Shown here: piece after piece, positions 21,801 to 29,369 of the stretch
Position numbering within the stretch: position 1 is the stretch's first letter
Layout: the number at the start of each line of letters is the position of its first letter
Origin: Elysia marginata
Lineage: Eukaryota; Mollusca; Gastropoda; Plakobranchidae
Length of the DNA: 42,458 nucleotides
NCBI GenBank assembly: GCA_019649035.1
Contig: BMAT01006452.1
Coordinates: forward strand, 169,385-211,842
Reading direction: 5' to 3'
Made by a program: the position numbers and the translations under genes
The notes under the pieces: generated by a model
What the model was told of the DNA's origin: nothing
What the model saw: the letters and a program-made list of their open reading frames with translations, nothing else
Databases searched by the model: none

Positions 21801-23268
21801 CAAAATAACCTAGATGTTTAGGTGGCACTGATGATATGAAAGGGAAATTGCCTTTGATGTGTTACTTCTTACTTTACTAACAGACATAATTATCTTGATA
21901 TTGTTCTTTCCGTTTCCCTTATGAATTTGTTGCATGTAATAGTACGGTGATCTAGCTTTCCCCTCCACTCCTCAGTGTGTATCAGCTGGCCAGCAATGGC
22001 TGTAGTCGGTGGCTTGAGACGGTCAAGCTGAGCTTCCTCACTCCCCTCACTGAGGCCAGCATGGTCAATCTGATACGCCAGTGTCCAAGGTTAGTTTGAC
22101 AAGCTATGTCCTCCAGTTATATAGAAAAGATCATTTAGGGACTTATACATTTTATGGACTAGACTACATTTATGCAAACAAAAACAAAACAACAGATTAA
22201 TGAGGAGTTCCCATATTTTTGCTAGAATAGCTAGTCTAGGCCAACAATTTCTGGTTATTACCAGTTATATGTAAAGATCATTTAGGGACTAATACATTTC
22301 ATGGACTAGACTAGATTTACGCAAACAAAAAAAAACCAACAGATTAATCAGGATTTCCTATATTTTTACTGGAGTAGCTAGTCTAGGCTAACAATTTCTG
22401 ATTGTTACCAGCTAGTATAAAAAAAAAATTAGGAAAAAATACAGAGACCAATTGCTAAAATTTTAGTCCTACACCTGCAACAAATTCCTCTCCTGTTTTA
22501 TTTTCATATAGGTTTATTCTGCAATGCTACACTTTAAAATAGGGCAGGTGCCTAATACAATGGTACATCATAGCTGTAGTGCAGTCAGGATATTTGCCAT
22601 GAAACTTCTTTATTTTTAGAAAAGTAGTGGTGACATGCTGTAAGCTGTTTTTTTCTTAGTGGCAAGGCGGTGGGGGCTGAAATTACTATAAGCTAAAGGT
22701 TTGAATCATACTAAAGGCATTTCAACTTACTCTTACGCTTACTTCTCTCATCTGCTTATTTCATCCTTAAAATCTTTCAATCACAGAAACAAAATTTAAC
22801 TTCAAATGATCATAAACCTCTAAATATCAGTGTTTTATCATAAAAGAGATATAATAATCTGAATGAATATAGTTTGAATTTTTTTCATTGAATATTTGAT
22901 GTATACCGGTTTTAATTACTTGGACAGGACTGTTGTTTAGTTGTCATTCTTGAAATCAACAGAAAAAAAAACATGAACAATCTTTTCTTTGTTATAATTT
23001 GTTTTGTTGTTGAGTTCTTTATCTTAGCGTTTTTGCCTTTTTTTTTTGTAATATGAATAAAGGATAAATACAGAGACACACACACCCCAAAAAAAGGGTT
23101 TTGAAAAATTATTTGATCTCTATTAAAAACAGGTTGAAAGTTGTCCATGTGTTTGGCTGCTCTTCACTGAGAAATCTGGCCAAGTTGCGGCAACTGAACA
23201 ATACACTTTCGTTGGAAGGAGACGAGAATTTCACAAGGTTTTCTCACAGCGCTGCTGCTGACTTATGA
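2231..23268 (+). CDS. F-box / leucine-rich-repeat protein with RanBP2-type zinc finger (18 coding exons, 1,867 aa predicted)
   Basis: Join: 2231-3826, 4279-4379, 4808-5665, 6876-8069, 8328-8561, 8921-9136, 9688-9800, 11010-11059, 12677-12830, 14018-14181, 15426-15580, 17153-17233, 17854-17965, 18598-18675, 19538-19668, 20604-20720, 21976-22089, 23133-23268. The sum is 5,604 nt, an exact multiple of three, with no internal stop. Domains in order: disordered N-terminal region (about 1-700), C4 zinc finger (730-748), acidic and basic segments (about 870-1140), Ser/Arg-rich linker, F-box (about 1465-1508), and cysteine-containing LRRs (about 1555-1835). The F-box should bind SKP1 in an SCF ubiquitin ligase while the LRRs choose the substrate; that is family knowledge, and the substrate is unknown. 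The start ATG at 2231 has a good context (gccATGG). I recognise the F-box/LRR family but not the orthologue. Two genes spliced as one is possible but unlikely, because all phases match. Confidence 0.85.
3912..3948. repeat. Short CAG/TAG trinucleotide microsatellite
   Basis: Imperfect agcagcagcagtagtagcag run in the intron just after coding exon 1 of gene 1. The rest of this intron (3827-4278) is AT-rich with nothing recognised. Confidence 0.6.
4279..4379 (+). CDS. Gene 1 coding exon 2
   Basis: Encodes residues 533-565 plus two bases of codon 566. The acceptor is gtttcag and the donor AG|GTCAGA. It starts in phase 0 with GPEDGMKIP, carries a short Pro-rich stretch (HPPPAPPAL), and ends in phase 2, joining to the next exon through a split AGG arginine codon. 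Confidence 0.8.
4808..5665 (+). CDS. Gene 1 coding exon 3: RanBP2-type zinc finger
   Basis: Encodes residues 567-851. The acceptor is ttattttcag and the donor AG|GTAGGG. The key feature is Cys730, Cys733, Asn737, Cys744 and Cys747 (C-x2-C-x3-N-x6-C-x2-C), which matches the RanBP2-type zinc finger spacing including the conserved Asn. This family often binds ubiquitin or single-stranded RNA. The usual Trp before the first Cys is Tyr here (IRYCPEC), so the ligand is uncertain. A helical stretch precedes the finger (LENLGVDLEHLRHLRVVD), and a Ser/Arg/Asn-rich tail follows. The exon is 858 nt, phase 2 at both ends, so it can be skipped without a frameshift. Confidence 0.88.
5668..5691. repeat. Three tandem copies of ggtcata at the start of intron 3
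   Basis: The heptamer ggtcata repeats directly just after the donor at 5666. The remainder of this 1.2-kb intron holds a copy of dispersed family A at about 6560-6710 and otherwise AT-rich sequence. Confidence 0.7.
6876..8069 (+). CDS. Gene 1 coding exon 4: acidic region, conserved-looking island and NLS-like basic cluster
   Basis: Encodes residues 853-1249. The acceptor is caaacccag and the donor AG|GTTAGT. The first part is very acidic (DDLEVMDEEDFVEEEGVEY). A less disordered helical island, FFEQIKDPVLREFIISYRNK, follows. A basic run at 1052-1060 (KKRKKRKKK) is a candidate nuclear localisation signal. A second acidic Ser/Glu-rich block and a Ser/Gly/Arg-rich end follow. It is 1,194 nt, phase 2 at both ends. 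The nuclear location is inferred from composition only. Confidence 0.87.
8093..8112. repeat. G-run (11 G, then 5 G) just after the exon 4 donor
   Basis: A dense run of guanines about 25 nt into the intron. G-runs at this distance are known intronic splicing enhancers bound by hnRNP H/F; their role here is inferred. Confidence 0.6.
8328..8561 (+). CDS. Gene 1 coding exon 5: Ser/Gly-rich linker
   Basis: Encodes residues 1251-1327. The acceptor is tatcattag and the donor CAG|GTATGT. Low-complexity sequence with Ser/Gly runs (SVSSSGGGASG) and an RPSSAEY motif that recurs as RPSSAQ in the next exon, suggesting a short internal repeat. It is 234 nt and phase 2-2. Confidence 0.8.
8921..9136 (+). 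CDS. Gene 1 coding exon 6: Arg/Ser/Gln-rich linker with alternative donors
   Basis: Encodes residues 1329-1399. The acceptor is gtttctccag and the preferred donor AT|GTAAGT at 9137. A second donor six bases earlier (AG|GTTTAT at 9131) has the same phase and would remove two residues. A third strong site, CAG|GTAAGA at 8967, lies inside the exon and ends in phase 0. The encoded protein is basic and low in complexity. Confidence 0.75.
9688..9800 (+). CDS. Gene 1 coding exon 7: linker ending in an acidic segment
   Basis: Encodes residues 1401-1437. The acceptor is tgtcttctag and the donor CCG|GTAAAT. The phase 2 entry frame (QASNGQSQTEDSS) stays open to the donor and ends LEEDEHAG. The alternative phase 0 frame meets a TGA before any donor, which supports the chosen frame. 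Confidence 0.75.
9930..10110 (+). repeat. Dispersed repeat family A, copy in intron 7
   Basis: Starts tgtcttgcggctagg, then agtcggatgt, then gagcttccaaatataaaa. It aligns with copies at 23368-23520, 24875-24960, 31750-31850 and 40529-40620 (+), and at 6560-6710, 13150-13310 and 33400-33490 (-). It is too short and decayed for an autonomous element; the class is unknown. Confidence 0.65.
11010..11059 (+). CDS. Gene 1 coding exon 8: 50-nt helical linker
   Basis: Encodes residues 1439-1454 (KLHAMAKNSYDKLQQM). The acceptor is tttttttgcag and the donor ATG|GTGAGG. It converts phase 1 to phase 0, exactly what the F-box exon requires. That is the main support for so small an exon. Confidence 0.7.
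11790..12130. repeat. Dispersed repeat family B, copy 1
   Basis: Aligns over much of its length with 15090-15390. The clearest block is ccagaaatgactttgtccg here against ccaggagtgactaagtcca there, each followed by ttctaaaa and actgagac. Partial copies with ttgagtgccag(c/t)tag occur near 12872 and 13720. It fills most of the 1.6-kb intron 8 together with the SINE. Confidence 0.6.
12280..12572 (+). mobile_element. tRNA-derived SINE in the intron before the F-box exon
   Basis: An A-box-like segment (ttgcctagcaataac, about 12297-12311) is followed by a perfect polymerase III B box, GGTTCGATCCC (12339-12349). A 200-bp unrelated body and an A-rich end (ataaatcaaac) follow. The spacing fits a tRNA head of about 70 bp. 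The folding potential of the tRNA head is decayed, so it is not a tRNA gene. SINEs with this kind of head are common in molluscs, as general knowledge. Confidence 0.75.
12590..12660. repeat. CT/TATC microsatellite next to the SINE
   Basis: A (ct)n and (tctcta)n tract that ends 16 bases before the acceptor of the F-box exon and probably serves as its polypyrimidine tract. Confidence 0.75.
12677..12830 (+). CDS. Gene 1 coding exon 9: F-box
   Basis: Encodes residues 1455-1505. The acceptor is ctatttatag and the donor CTTT|GTGAGT. The F-box core is LPDELWLYVFEFVSHGDLSR with the LP-x-E-L start, the leucine and valine positions, and a Cys-x3-Phe-x3 block (CQYFYRLANDETLW). It ends one base into the conserved Trp codon that the next exon completes. 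F-boxes dock on SKP1 in SCF ubiquitin ligases. A SINE and a long pyrimidine tract lie directly upstream in the intron. Confidence 0.93.
12865..13030. repeat. Partial family B copy and shared 29-bp block
   Basis: The block atatgcatttcatggttttg and its downstream ccctttga occur both at about 12137-12166 and here at 12999-13028. The sequence starts ccccttgagtgccagttag, as in other family B fragments. Confidence 0.55.
13150..13310 (-). repeat. Dispersed repeat family A, minus-strand copy
   Basis: Read on the - strand it gives tgtcttttgtccaaagtg, then gaatgagtcgtatg, and it ends with the gagcaagg block, aligning with the copies at 24875 and 31750. The rest of intron 9 (12831-14017) is AT-rich; 13475-13510 (acagtggaacacctcaatta) resembles the end of a TIR element. 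Confidence 0.55.
14018..14181 (+). CDS. Gene 1 coding exon 10: end of F-box and first LRR
   Basis: Encodes residues 1507-1560. The acceptor is cataccc ag and the donor AAG|GTACTG. It completes the F-box tail W-K-Y-I and leads into the first repeat-like unit (LSLAMVMCNGRYVSQ). It ends GRLK, which joins to ELNICGCS in the next exon to make a canonical LxxLxIxxC LRR strand. Confidence 0.88.
15090..15390. repeat. Dispersed repeat family B, copy 2
   Basis: See the copy at 11790-12130. The end blocks ctgtcagctgaca and gctgtcagtcc also correspond. It lies in the 1.2-kb intron 10. Confidence 0.6.
15426..15580 (+). CDS. Gene 1 coding exon 11: cysteine-containing LRRs
   Basis: Encodes residues 1561-1611. 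The acceptor is gaatgtag and the donor AG|GTGAGT. It contains two repeats, ELNICGCS and LTHLDASYCSLTDKSLEAIA. These match the cysteine-containing LRR type (LxxLxLxxCxxITDxGLxxL) of FBXL2/FBXL20-like proteins. Confidence 0.9.
15581..17152 (+). other. Intron 11, 1.6 kb, no gene
   Basis: AT-rich intron between LRR exons. It holds a weak family A start near 16216 (tgtcttatcc...gtccaaatgagtc) and a tagatctagatgtagatct cluster at 16865. No coding exon was found that would keep the phase. Confidence 0.6.
17153..17233 (+). CDS. Gene 1 coding exon 12: one LRR
   Basis: Encodes residues 1613-1638. The acceptor is ttttcacag and the donor AG|GTCAGT. It holds one repeat (LESLCVNGFQSLSDACLLKV) in a phase 2-2 exon of 81 nt (27 codons), close to one LRR unit. 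Confidence 0.88.
17854..17965 (+). CDS. Gene 1 coding exon 13: LRRs
   Basis: Encodes residues 1640-1676. The acceptor is tttctcaacag and the donor AAG|GTAAAA. Repeats visible are LRTLELYACFSLSASSLRSL and LKKLCLGSCNK, the latter continuing as LTDSAM in the next exon. Confidence 0.9.
18079..18180. mobile_element. Possible end fragment of a non-LTR retrotransposon
   Basis: The sequence gataagataagatacatttt followed by attcatccgatgaatg looks like the simple-repeat end of a LINE-like element in reverse orientation. No coding part is present, so the class is a guess. Confidence 0.3.
18598..18675 (+). CDS. Gene 1 coding exon 14: one LRR
   Basis: Encodes residues 1677-1702. The acceptor is tctcccccag and the donor AAT|GTGAGT. 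It encodes LTDSAMVTLSAHLARVEELD and LRGCKN, one full cysteine-type LRR period of 26 residues in a 78-nt phase 0-0 exon. Confidence 0.9.
19538..19668 (+). CDS. Gene 1 coding exon 15: LRRs, weak splice donor
   Basis: Encodes residues 1703-1745. The acceptor is ttcattacag. It contains LNRLVLANCPHISDLALTEI. The donor AG|GTTTTT at 19669 is poor, but the resulting phase 2 junction gives RILELCGC, a perfect LRR strand in the next exon. A run of nine G at 19687-19695 sits just downstream. Confidence 0.87.
20604..20720 (+). CDS. Gene 1 coding exon 16: LRRs
   Basis: Encodes residues 1747-1784. The acceptor is ttccttgcag and the donor AG|GTATGG. It contains the textbook repeat ILELCGCNNITDQGVTTLAK followed by RLVSVDISSTKC. 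It is 117 nt and phase 2-2. Confidence 0.9.
21001..21860. repeat. Diverged tandem duplication, unit ~420-440 bp, in intron 16
   Basis: Ordered matches between 21030-21400 and 21430-21860: cctc/ctcctccc block, gtagattaa(t/c)at, aagaa(g/a)tgaaa, ggtggtctt against gatggtctt, and agaagtcaaaata followed by ctagat. The copies differ by many indels, so this is old. Confidence 0.55.
21731..21773. repeat. Two tandem copies of a ~21-bp unit
   Basis: The unit attttttaagatattgtg is directly repeated twice inside the second copy of the larger duplication. Confidence 0.75.
21976..22089 (+). CDS. Gene 1 coding exon 17: LRRs
   Basis: Encodes residues 1786-1822. The acceptor is cactcctcag and the donor AG|GTTAGT. 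It contains LETVKLSFLTPLTEASMVNL, a more diverged repeat. It is 114 nt and phase 2-2. Confidence 0.88.
22113..22408. repeat. 148-bp tandem duplication in intron 17
   Basis: Copies at 22113-22260 and 22261-22408, both beginning ccagttata and ending caatttctg(g/a)tt(a/g)tta(c). Identity is high apart from A-run length, so it is recent. A third copy starts but stops after about ten bases at 22409. Confidence 0.9.
23133..23268 (+). CDS. Gene 1 terminal coding exon 18: last LRR and C-terminus
   Basis: Encodes residues 1824-1867 and TGA at 23266-23268. The acceptor is taaaaacag. The last repeat is LKVVHVFGCSSLRNLAKL, followed by a capping tail that ends SAAADL. Confidence 0.9.
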
Positions 23269-25595
23269 TCTCGGTCCCACATTAATTGTCAGGGTTTATT
23301 ATTGTACAAGGTGCAATTGCCAAGCTGTAACAATGATCACTCTAGTCATCAATAGTAATCAGTCATTTGTCTCGCAGCCTGTTCAATTGAGTCGGATGTT
23401 GAAGTTTTCACCTGGAAAAAGCATTTGGTATGTTGAGCAGTGCATTTCTGTGAGCTTCCAAACATAAAAAATAGCATGGAATATATCAATATCTTGTAGC
23501 AATTTTTTGGAACTTGTGTTGATTTAAGACACTGAAAAAGAAGGTAAAGATACTTTTTTAACCCCTTTGTGGTATATAAAATATGCAGCAAGTTGTATTT
23601 TTCATAACAAGATGCTGACACAAGGTACGTAGTACGTCTCAAATCAGCTGAGTTTGCTGTTCACTATGACGCTTAGATGTACAACATACATCATGTTTTC
23701 CACTGCCTGAAAAAGGCATTTAATGCAGAGTTATTTAAAATCCAACTTCATAATTGAATTTAGGGATTTTGAAACTTGTTCGAATCATCCCTGTCTTCAA
23801 CAAAAAAAGCCCTGTCATGGCAAATGAAAATACCTATGTCACAAAGGGGTTCATGCGCGTTTGTGAAAACGAGAATTCTTGGCCATTTGGACGGGTTGCA
23901 TGAGATTTTGAGTGTGTTTTTTTTTAAACCCTGGTTTCTACGTCTTTCAGTGTTCAACGAGACTTTGTATTCAACTCAATGTAAAGAAAAATTGGCAAAT
24001 GGAAATAAATATAAAAAACATATTATATAGATTCCATCTTAGCTTTTTTTTCAAAGATAAACTGTACAACTTTTTTTCCACAAACTGTGATGAAGGCCCC
24101 AGTGCTTGGTATTTGGTGGTGTGATACTGTTAATACTGACAGGATTCAAATTTTACTCACTTTGAAATCATGTAATTTAATTTGTGACTGCTTTTTAAAA
24201 AACGTTCTCCTAGTGTTCATTTTGTTATTTTCCATATTTCTTAACCTTTAACAGCTGCAAGTAGGGGCATTTACAAAATGAAATTTTATAACCTATTTGT
24301 TATAGCGGAAAGAGATTTAAGGTTCTTTTTTCTGAGGACTGAGGATAAAAATGTTACAAATTTCCAATTAAATAATGTGAATGTTATTGCTGTAGGTTAT
24401 TTAACCAAACTTTTAAGTTCAAAGGCTAGAAACCTCAGGTGATGATTTGTGAAACCCCAGCTCAATTCAGCAAAAAGTTGATTATTCACACAGGAGTGAA
24501 ATTTTCACACCGCCACAGCTGTCTTAAGTCGCTTTTTTATGACATTAACCGCTGGTCCCTGTATTTTAAAAGTTAAAATCTTTGACATCTTTGAGATGCT
24601 GGAAAAAAAATATTTTATTTTATATGTACTTGTAGTGGGAACTTGGTGCATGCAAAGGTATGTTGGTACGAAAAATATGGCGACAATTAATTGTTGTACA
24701 ACTGCTCAAATGAAGCTACTAATCCCAAGCTCCAAATCCATGTAGTTTTAAGAGCCAAATACTCATTGATTGATATTAAGCTGATTTTTTTTTTTTTTGC
24801 CTTACTTTAAATGAAGCGATGTGACTTAATGTTGGCCTGTGTCTGTTTTTTTTAGATAAATGTAAATTTCTTCATGTCTTGCTATCAGTCCGAATGAGTC
24901 GAATTTGATTATTTTTCACATTACAAGGTGTCGATACTTTGAGCAATGCCCCTTACTTTCTCAACTTTCAGAGGTGAATAAAAACTGTATGATGTTTTAA
25001 ACATTTTTGTGAAAAGATACCAGAACTTCTCCTCAGTTTTAAAATACTGGGAAAATGAGGAATAAAGATATTTTTTTTAAAAGGATTTTACTCTTTTCTT
25101 ACATCAAAACCTCCTGTATTGGACTTCCATGCATTGGTCATAAGACATTTTTCTGTGTGTGTGTGTGTGGCTTATAAGCTGTTCCAAAAAGAGATTGTAT
25201 GACCCTGCTAGCAAAAAGCCATAAGTCAAATCAGGCCAAATCCAAAGGGGATCATTTTCTCAGTGAATTTCACACGTTATATCCCTTATATTTTTAATTT
25301 AAGTTTCTAAACAAACTTTAGGTTTGAAAGGGAAAAAAATTTATATGGTGTAAGTGATTGGGAGTATGTGTAGAATTGTTTTCCTGGATGTATCTATATA
25401 ATGTGTTGTTGAAAACAGAAAATTCATGCACAAGAAAGTGTCAGCATTGATTTTTATTATTTTTAACTATGGTAACTGAAAATTGAGCCTTTCTCCTTGT
25501 CCTCTTCGCCCTCTTATTTAAGGTCTTTCAAACTACTGCTGCTGTTCAAGTAAACGATGTCTAAGTATATTTTTTAAAAGTCCCCCTTATTACGT
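23269..25595 (+). other. Gene 1 3' UTR and downstream flank
   Basis: No gene. Candidate AATAAA poly(A) signals lie at about 24004, 24977 and 25061; sequence alone cannot say which is used. A (tg)8 run sits at 25153-25169. Family A copies are at 23368 and 24875. Confidence 0.45.
23368..23530 (+). repeat. Dispersed repeat family A, copy in the gene 1 3' region
   Basis: Starts tgtctcgcagcctgttcaat, then gtcggatgttgaagttttca, then gagcttccaaacataaaa. Only 100 bases after the stop, so it is probably part of the 3' UTR. Confidence 0.65.
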
Positions 25596-25807
25596 AAGGG
25601 CGTATGCACAGTTTTGTCATTTTTGAGAAGAGGGCTTTATGAGAACTGTTTTTATGAAAATGAACTATAGGGCAATATAATGATATTATTGAACAACTTG
25701 GCCAGGTTAAACAGTATCTTCAAGCCGGTTTGATATAAGATAGACCAAGCCACGAGGAATCAGATGGTATAAAAAAAACAAAACGCGAATTTTGCACATA
25801 CGCCCTT
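25596..25807. mobile_element. 212-bp MITE with terminal inverted repeats
   Basis: Left end AAGGGCGTATGCACA; the right end reads AAGGGCGTATGTGCA on the other strand, and the similarity continues into gttttg/aaattc. It has no coding capacity. The target-site duplication is unclear because flanks overlap the palindromic ends. Confidence 0.75.
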
Positions 25808-27284
25808 AAGTGATACGGACTACAAAATGTTTTTAACTCAAAATGTTATGTGCACAATACTCCAATCTTTTAAGAAACCAGAACCTAAACAAAAAATTCA
25901 TTCTGTGATATAAGATATATATTGTCACGCTGATCTCTTCTTGATATCTATGGTACTAAAAAGTATTCTGCGTGGGGACAATTAGAATCTCCCATATGGT
26001 TTTCACTGAAGATACAGCACTTTGTATTATTTTTAGTTGTATATAAGCAAAGGTAATGATCTCATTAAAATATCTTTCTGATGCAATGAGAAATTTGTAG
26101 CTATGTTGATGGCTGTCCAATAGTTGTTCGTTTTTTTATTTTCCTCATGGAGAAAAGGAAGAAAACTGTGTTTTATGGCCTCATATAACAAAGGATTTCA
26201 AAACATTATCGATTTGGTAAAATTTTCGCCCTTGAGTTTTGTTTGCCAACAACAATTTTCTCAGTATAAGTTGACCCATTTTGTTGGAGGGCTATGGCCG
26301 CTGCTGAAATTTTATACAACTAGTTTTTTAACCTTGTGTGTCCAACTCTCTGTGTGATCTTGTATTTGTACTATTCCATGACTATGTTTTATTTTCCATG
26401 GGTAACTTCAAGCAATGCAACTTCTGATTTACATCAATTTGTTTCGAATTGATTTTCTCTCCAAATTAAACTTTGTACTGCAGTGTATGTCAAACTGTAA
26501 TGTCTACATATCTTTCAGAAACTTCAGTATTATTTGTGTTGGTGGTTTCTATATTTTTTTTCAAAGGAAATACTGTGATATATGAAGATCTGAAAATAAC
26601 GGATGTGTGCTCACCCCCTTTTTTTTTCTGTTTTTTTTAATTTTATCTTCTGCTCTTCCTTGCAAATGAACAGAAATTAACTGTTCACACAATGTGTGTG
26701 AAAATGAATGTCCTAAAAGGTGTTTTGTTAGATGTGAAAATATTTTTTTTTATCACAGACTGCCCTTTCGCAATTTTTTTTTTTACTTAAAACTTTAAAT
26801 TTTCAATGCTTGTCTGCTTGGCATTTAAAATTTACAGGGATGCCCTCAAGACAAAAAATGTGAACCTTTTTTGTTTGCCATCAAGCCTTTATATAACTTA
26901 GACTCAAATGACACTAGGTTCAAACCAAACAGGAGGATCTGGAATAAACTGGATTTCAAGTTAAAACCTGAAAAAGGGCATCCCTGTATTTATAGTCTGC
27001 AGAATCTTGTTCTTACTTGTCTCACAAGTCCAAGTAACCAGGGAAGAGACAACTTTTTCCATGAACAGCATATTTACCATTTAGAGTGATGCAGCTTTGT
27101 TATCCTCTAAACCCTGGAAATTGCTTGAAGGTTATAATAACTGGGAATGGTATTAGAGCGCAATTATTGTTCCAGTTTGCACACTCCCTATTTGAAGTCA
27201 ATTGCTTGCAGGCAAGAATGATAATTTTAAGCTCTATTCTCATTTCCAATCCTCAAAGATTTGACTTTTTAATCATTTGAAATA
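25808..27284. other. Intergenic or 3' UTR, no gene found
   Basis: AT-rich, with many T runs. Short open frames such as that at 26871-27089 have no recognisable domain and no splice context. Confidence 0.5.
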
Positions 27285-27390
27285 TAGTGGAGCCCCTGAA
27301 TAAAGAACTGAGAAAATTATTCGTAAAAACAGGTCTTATAAGGGGGGGTCTTAATTCAGGGGTTTTATTTCTATACCCATCTAAGACCGG
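27285..27390. mobile_element. Truncated left half of a TIR element related to 28982-29151
   Basis: Starts agtggagcccctgaataaag and shares gtaaaaacaggtctta and the following (g/c)ttcag(g/a)gg block with the complete element at 28982. The right end is missing; another repeat begins where it stops. Confidence 0.55.
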
Positions 27391-28055
27391 TACCATACTG
27401 CAGCAGGACAGTCCAGGGACAGTCCTGTTGCAGGTTTGAAGCACACGAATTTTATAGAGAGCTACCGCACCCAGGCAGTCGTGATTTGCTACAGAATTGA
27501 TAGACGCAACTGTCTCGGTCCCACTGGCTTTTCTTCTGTGATTGGTGAAACACAGGGAAGCACCATATTGCGTAAAAAAAAACGTAGATTTGATGGCACC
27601 ACCTGTTAACTGAAGTGAAACTGTAGACTCAGGTTTCTGCAAACTGCTATTTTCTTTCCTCCAGTCTTTGTATCTCATTAAAGAGCGACACTGTCTTTAA
27701 TGTGTAGGAATTACTTCTTTGAAAAAAGTCCTTTGTTATTTCATGCAAATATCTAAAGATACCAAGACATATAGTTACTTTTTATATCAAGAGATATTTC
27801 TTTTAGTTTTAGTGTAATGTATGTAAATTACATCATAATTTTTTTATATTATGTTTGAGATTATCTAGAAAAATTTAAAGATATCAAGAAAGCTATATAA
27901 TATTTGGAGTAAGTTTGTTTTTATATCGAGAGAAAAAGAGATTTCCAATTGAATAATGTATATAAATTACTTCATTAAATTTTTTTTTCTTTCAATAAGT
28001 AATAGCGCACATCTCAGGTGTAGCTTGTCCTGGGACAGTCCTATTGCAGTGCGGT
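27391..28055. mobile_element. ~665-bp element bounded by inverted repeats
   Basis: Left end taccatactgcagcaggaca matches the reverse complement of the right end, taccgcactgcaataggact; 23 of 30 bases agree over the full ends. The left end also forms its own hairpin at 27398-27433. The interior is AT-rich with two diverged copies of a ~120-bp sequence (about 27749-27845 and 27870-27985). A non-autonomous DNA transposon is the likeliest reading; no clear target duplication. Confidence 0.5.
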
Positions 28056-28981
28056 AGCTATTCGGTGCAGGTTAATTTTTTTCACAGGGCAAATGTGTTT
28101 GTTGAAAGCTTAGCTTTCTTTGACACATTACCCTATGCCCTTTGAAGTTAATAATCATGACATTAGTTTGATATTGGATACACTTGTAATGCAGTGTAAA
28201 TCTTGTTTGTTAAGACATAACCTGTGATCTGTAATTAATTAATACAATAATGGATTTGATCTAAATTCAGGCAACGGTGAATGTGTGAGTATGTGTGTTT
28301 TAGGTAGAGCTAAGATATATGCATGTTTTTGTCATGATTCACTAATATAGTATAAAGGCCATATTTAGTTTAATGAAAAAGTTTAATGCTAAAAGCATAA
28401 TATTCATGCTGATAAATAGTTTGCTCTAAAGCTATTAGGTTTCAACAAGGCTGGACTGAACAAAGGCTTAAACACTACTATTTTAGTTGAATTACTAAAG
28501 TTAAACTTTTTTGCGTTTTGCTTGCTTGGGTTTGATAAATGTGCATTATATCATGAGCTGTTGAGTTTGTCGCACTTAAAAAAGAACATGTTTCCATAAA
28601 TGTTGTGATAATTAATATCTTATTCTTGCTCTAAGCAATGATGGCTTTCTATTTTTTCTCCTTTTTGAGTAGAAAACTTTTTTTTTCAAACAATTTTTTC
28701 TTCTTTTTGAGTAGCAAATAAAATGCAAGCGGGTGCTCATCAATGTGATGTGATTAAACTTTCTCATGCAACTTTTTACTGTCAAATAAAATATTGAAAA
28801 TAACCAAAAACCATTTCATCTTATCCAATGTTTCCAAAGTCTGAAATTTCTCTTATGTAATTGGAAGCGTTTTGTGTTTACTCAATATGTTTAACCTATA
28901 CTTATTATCCCAACTACATTCATTATGAATACGACTGTGTCAACTTTTCACAAATAAAGGCCTTTATGTCAAAATGAATTA

Positions 28982-29151
28982 CAGTAGAACCCTTGAGGTA
29001 AGAGGCAGACCTTGAAAAACGTTGGTAAAAACAGGTCTTACAAGAGGGGTGTCTTCGTTCAGAGGTTAAATTATCATACCAATATAAGCCGATGTCCACA
29101 AAAAACTTAAAGTCAGGTAAAAGGAGATGTTTTTGTTGAGGGGTTTCACTG
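28982..29151. mobile_element. 170-bp TIR MITE
   Basis: Left end CAGTAGAACCCTTGAGG; right end reads CAGTGAAACCCCTCAAC on the other strand. A TA precedes the left end and TG follows the right end, which fits a decayed TA duplication. Such CAGTGGAACC-type MITEs are widespread in invertebrates. Confidence 0.65.
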
Positions 29152-29369
29152 TGTCTTTTAAAGTTTTGAGATTTTATCATGTGATGTTTCATTCCAGTTC
29201 AAGGCGTCCTTTTTTTTCCACATAATGTTCATATTGTTGATGTAATAGCCAAAACTCTGCAATACAAATACAAAGAAGAAAAACCTCACCATTTTTGCGC
29301 TTTTTCTCAGCTTTTTTAAAATGGCTTAAAAGGCATTTATACAAATTGGGTAGAGCAAATTAAAAAAAG

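Noticed and set aside
22120..22400. CRISPR-like repeat array
   Set aside because: Only two long copies without spacers in an intron of an animal gene.
27253..27678. 141-codon open frame on the - strand
   Set aside because: It crosses the ends of two different repeats, has no recognisable domain and no splice context.
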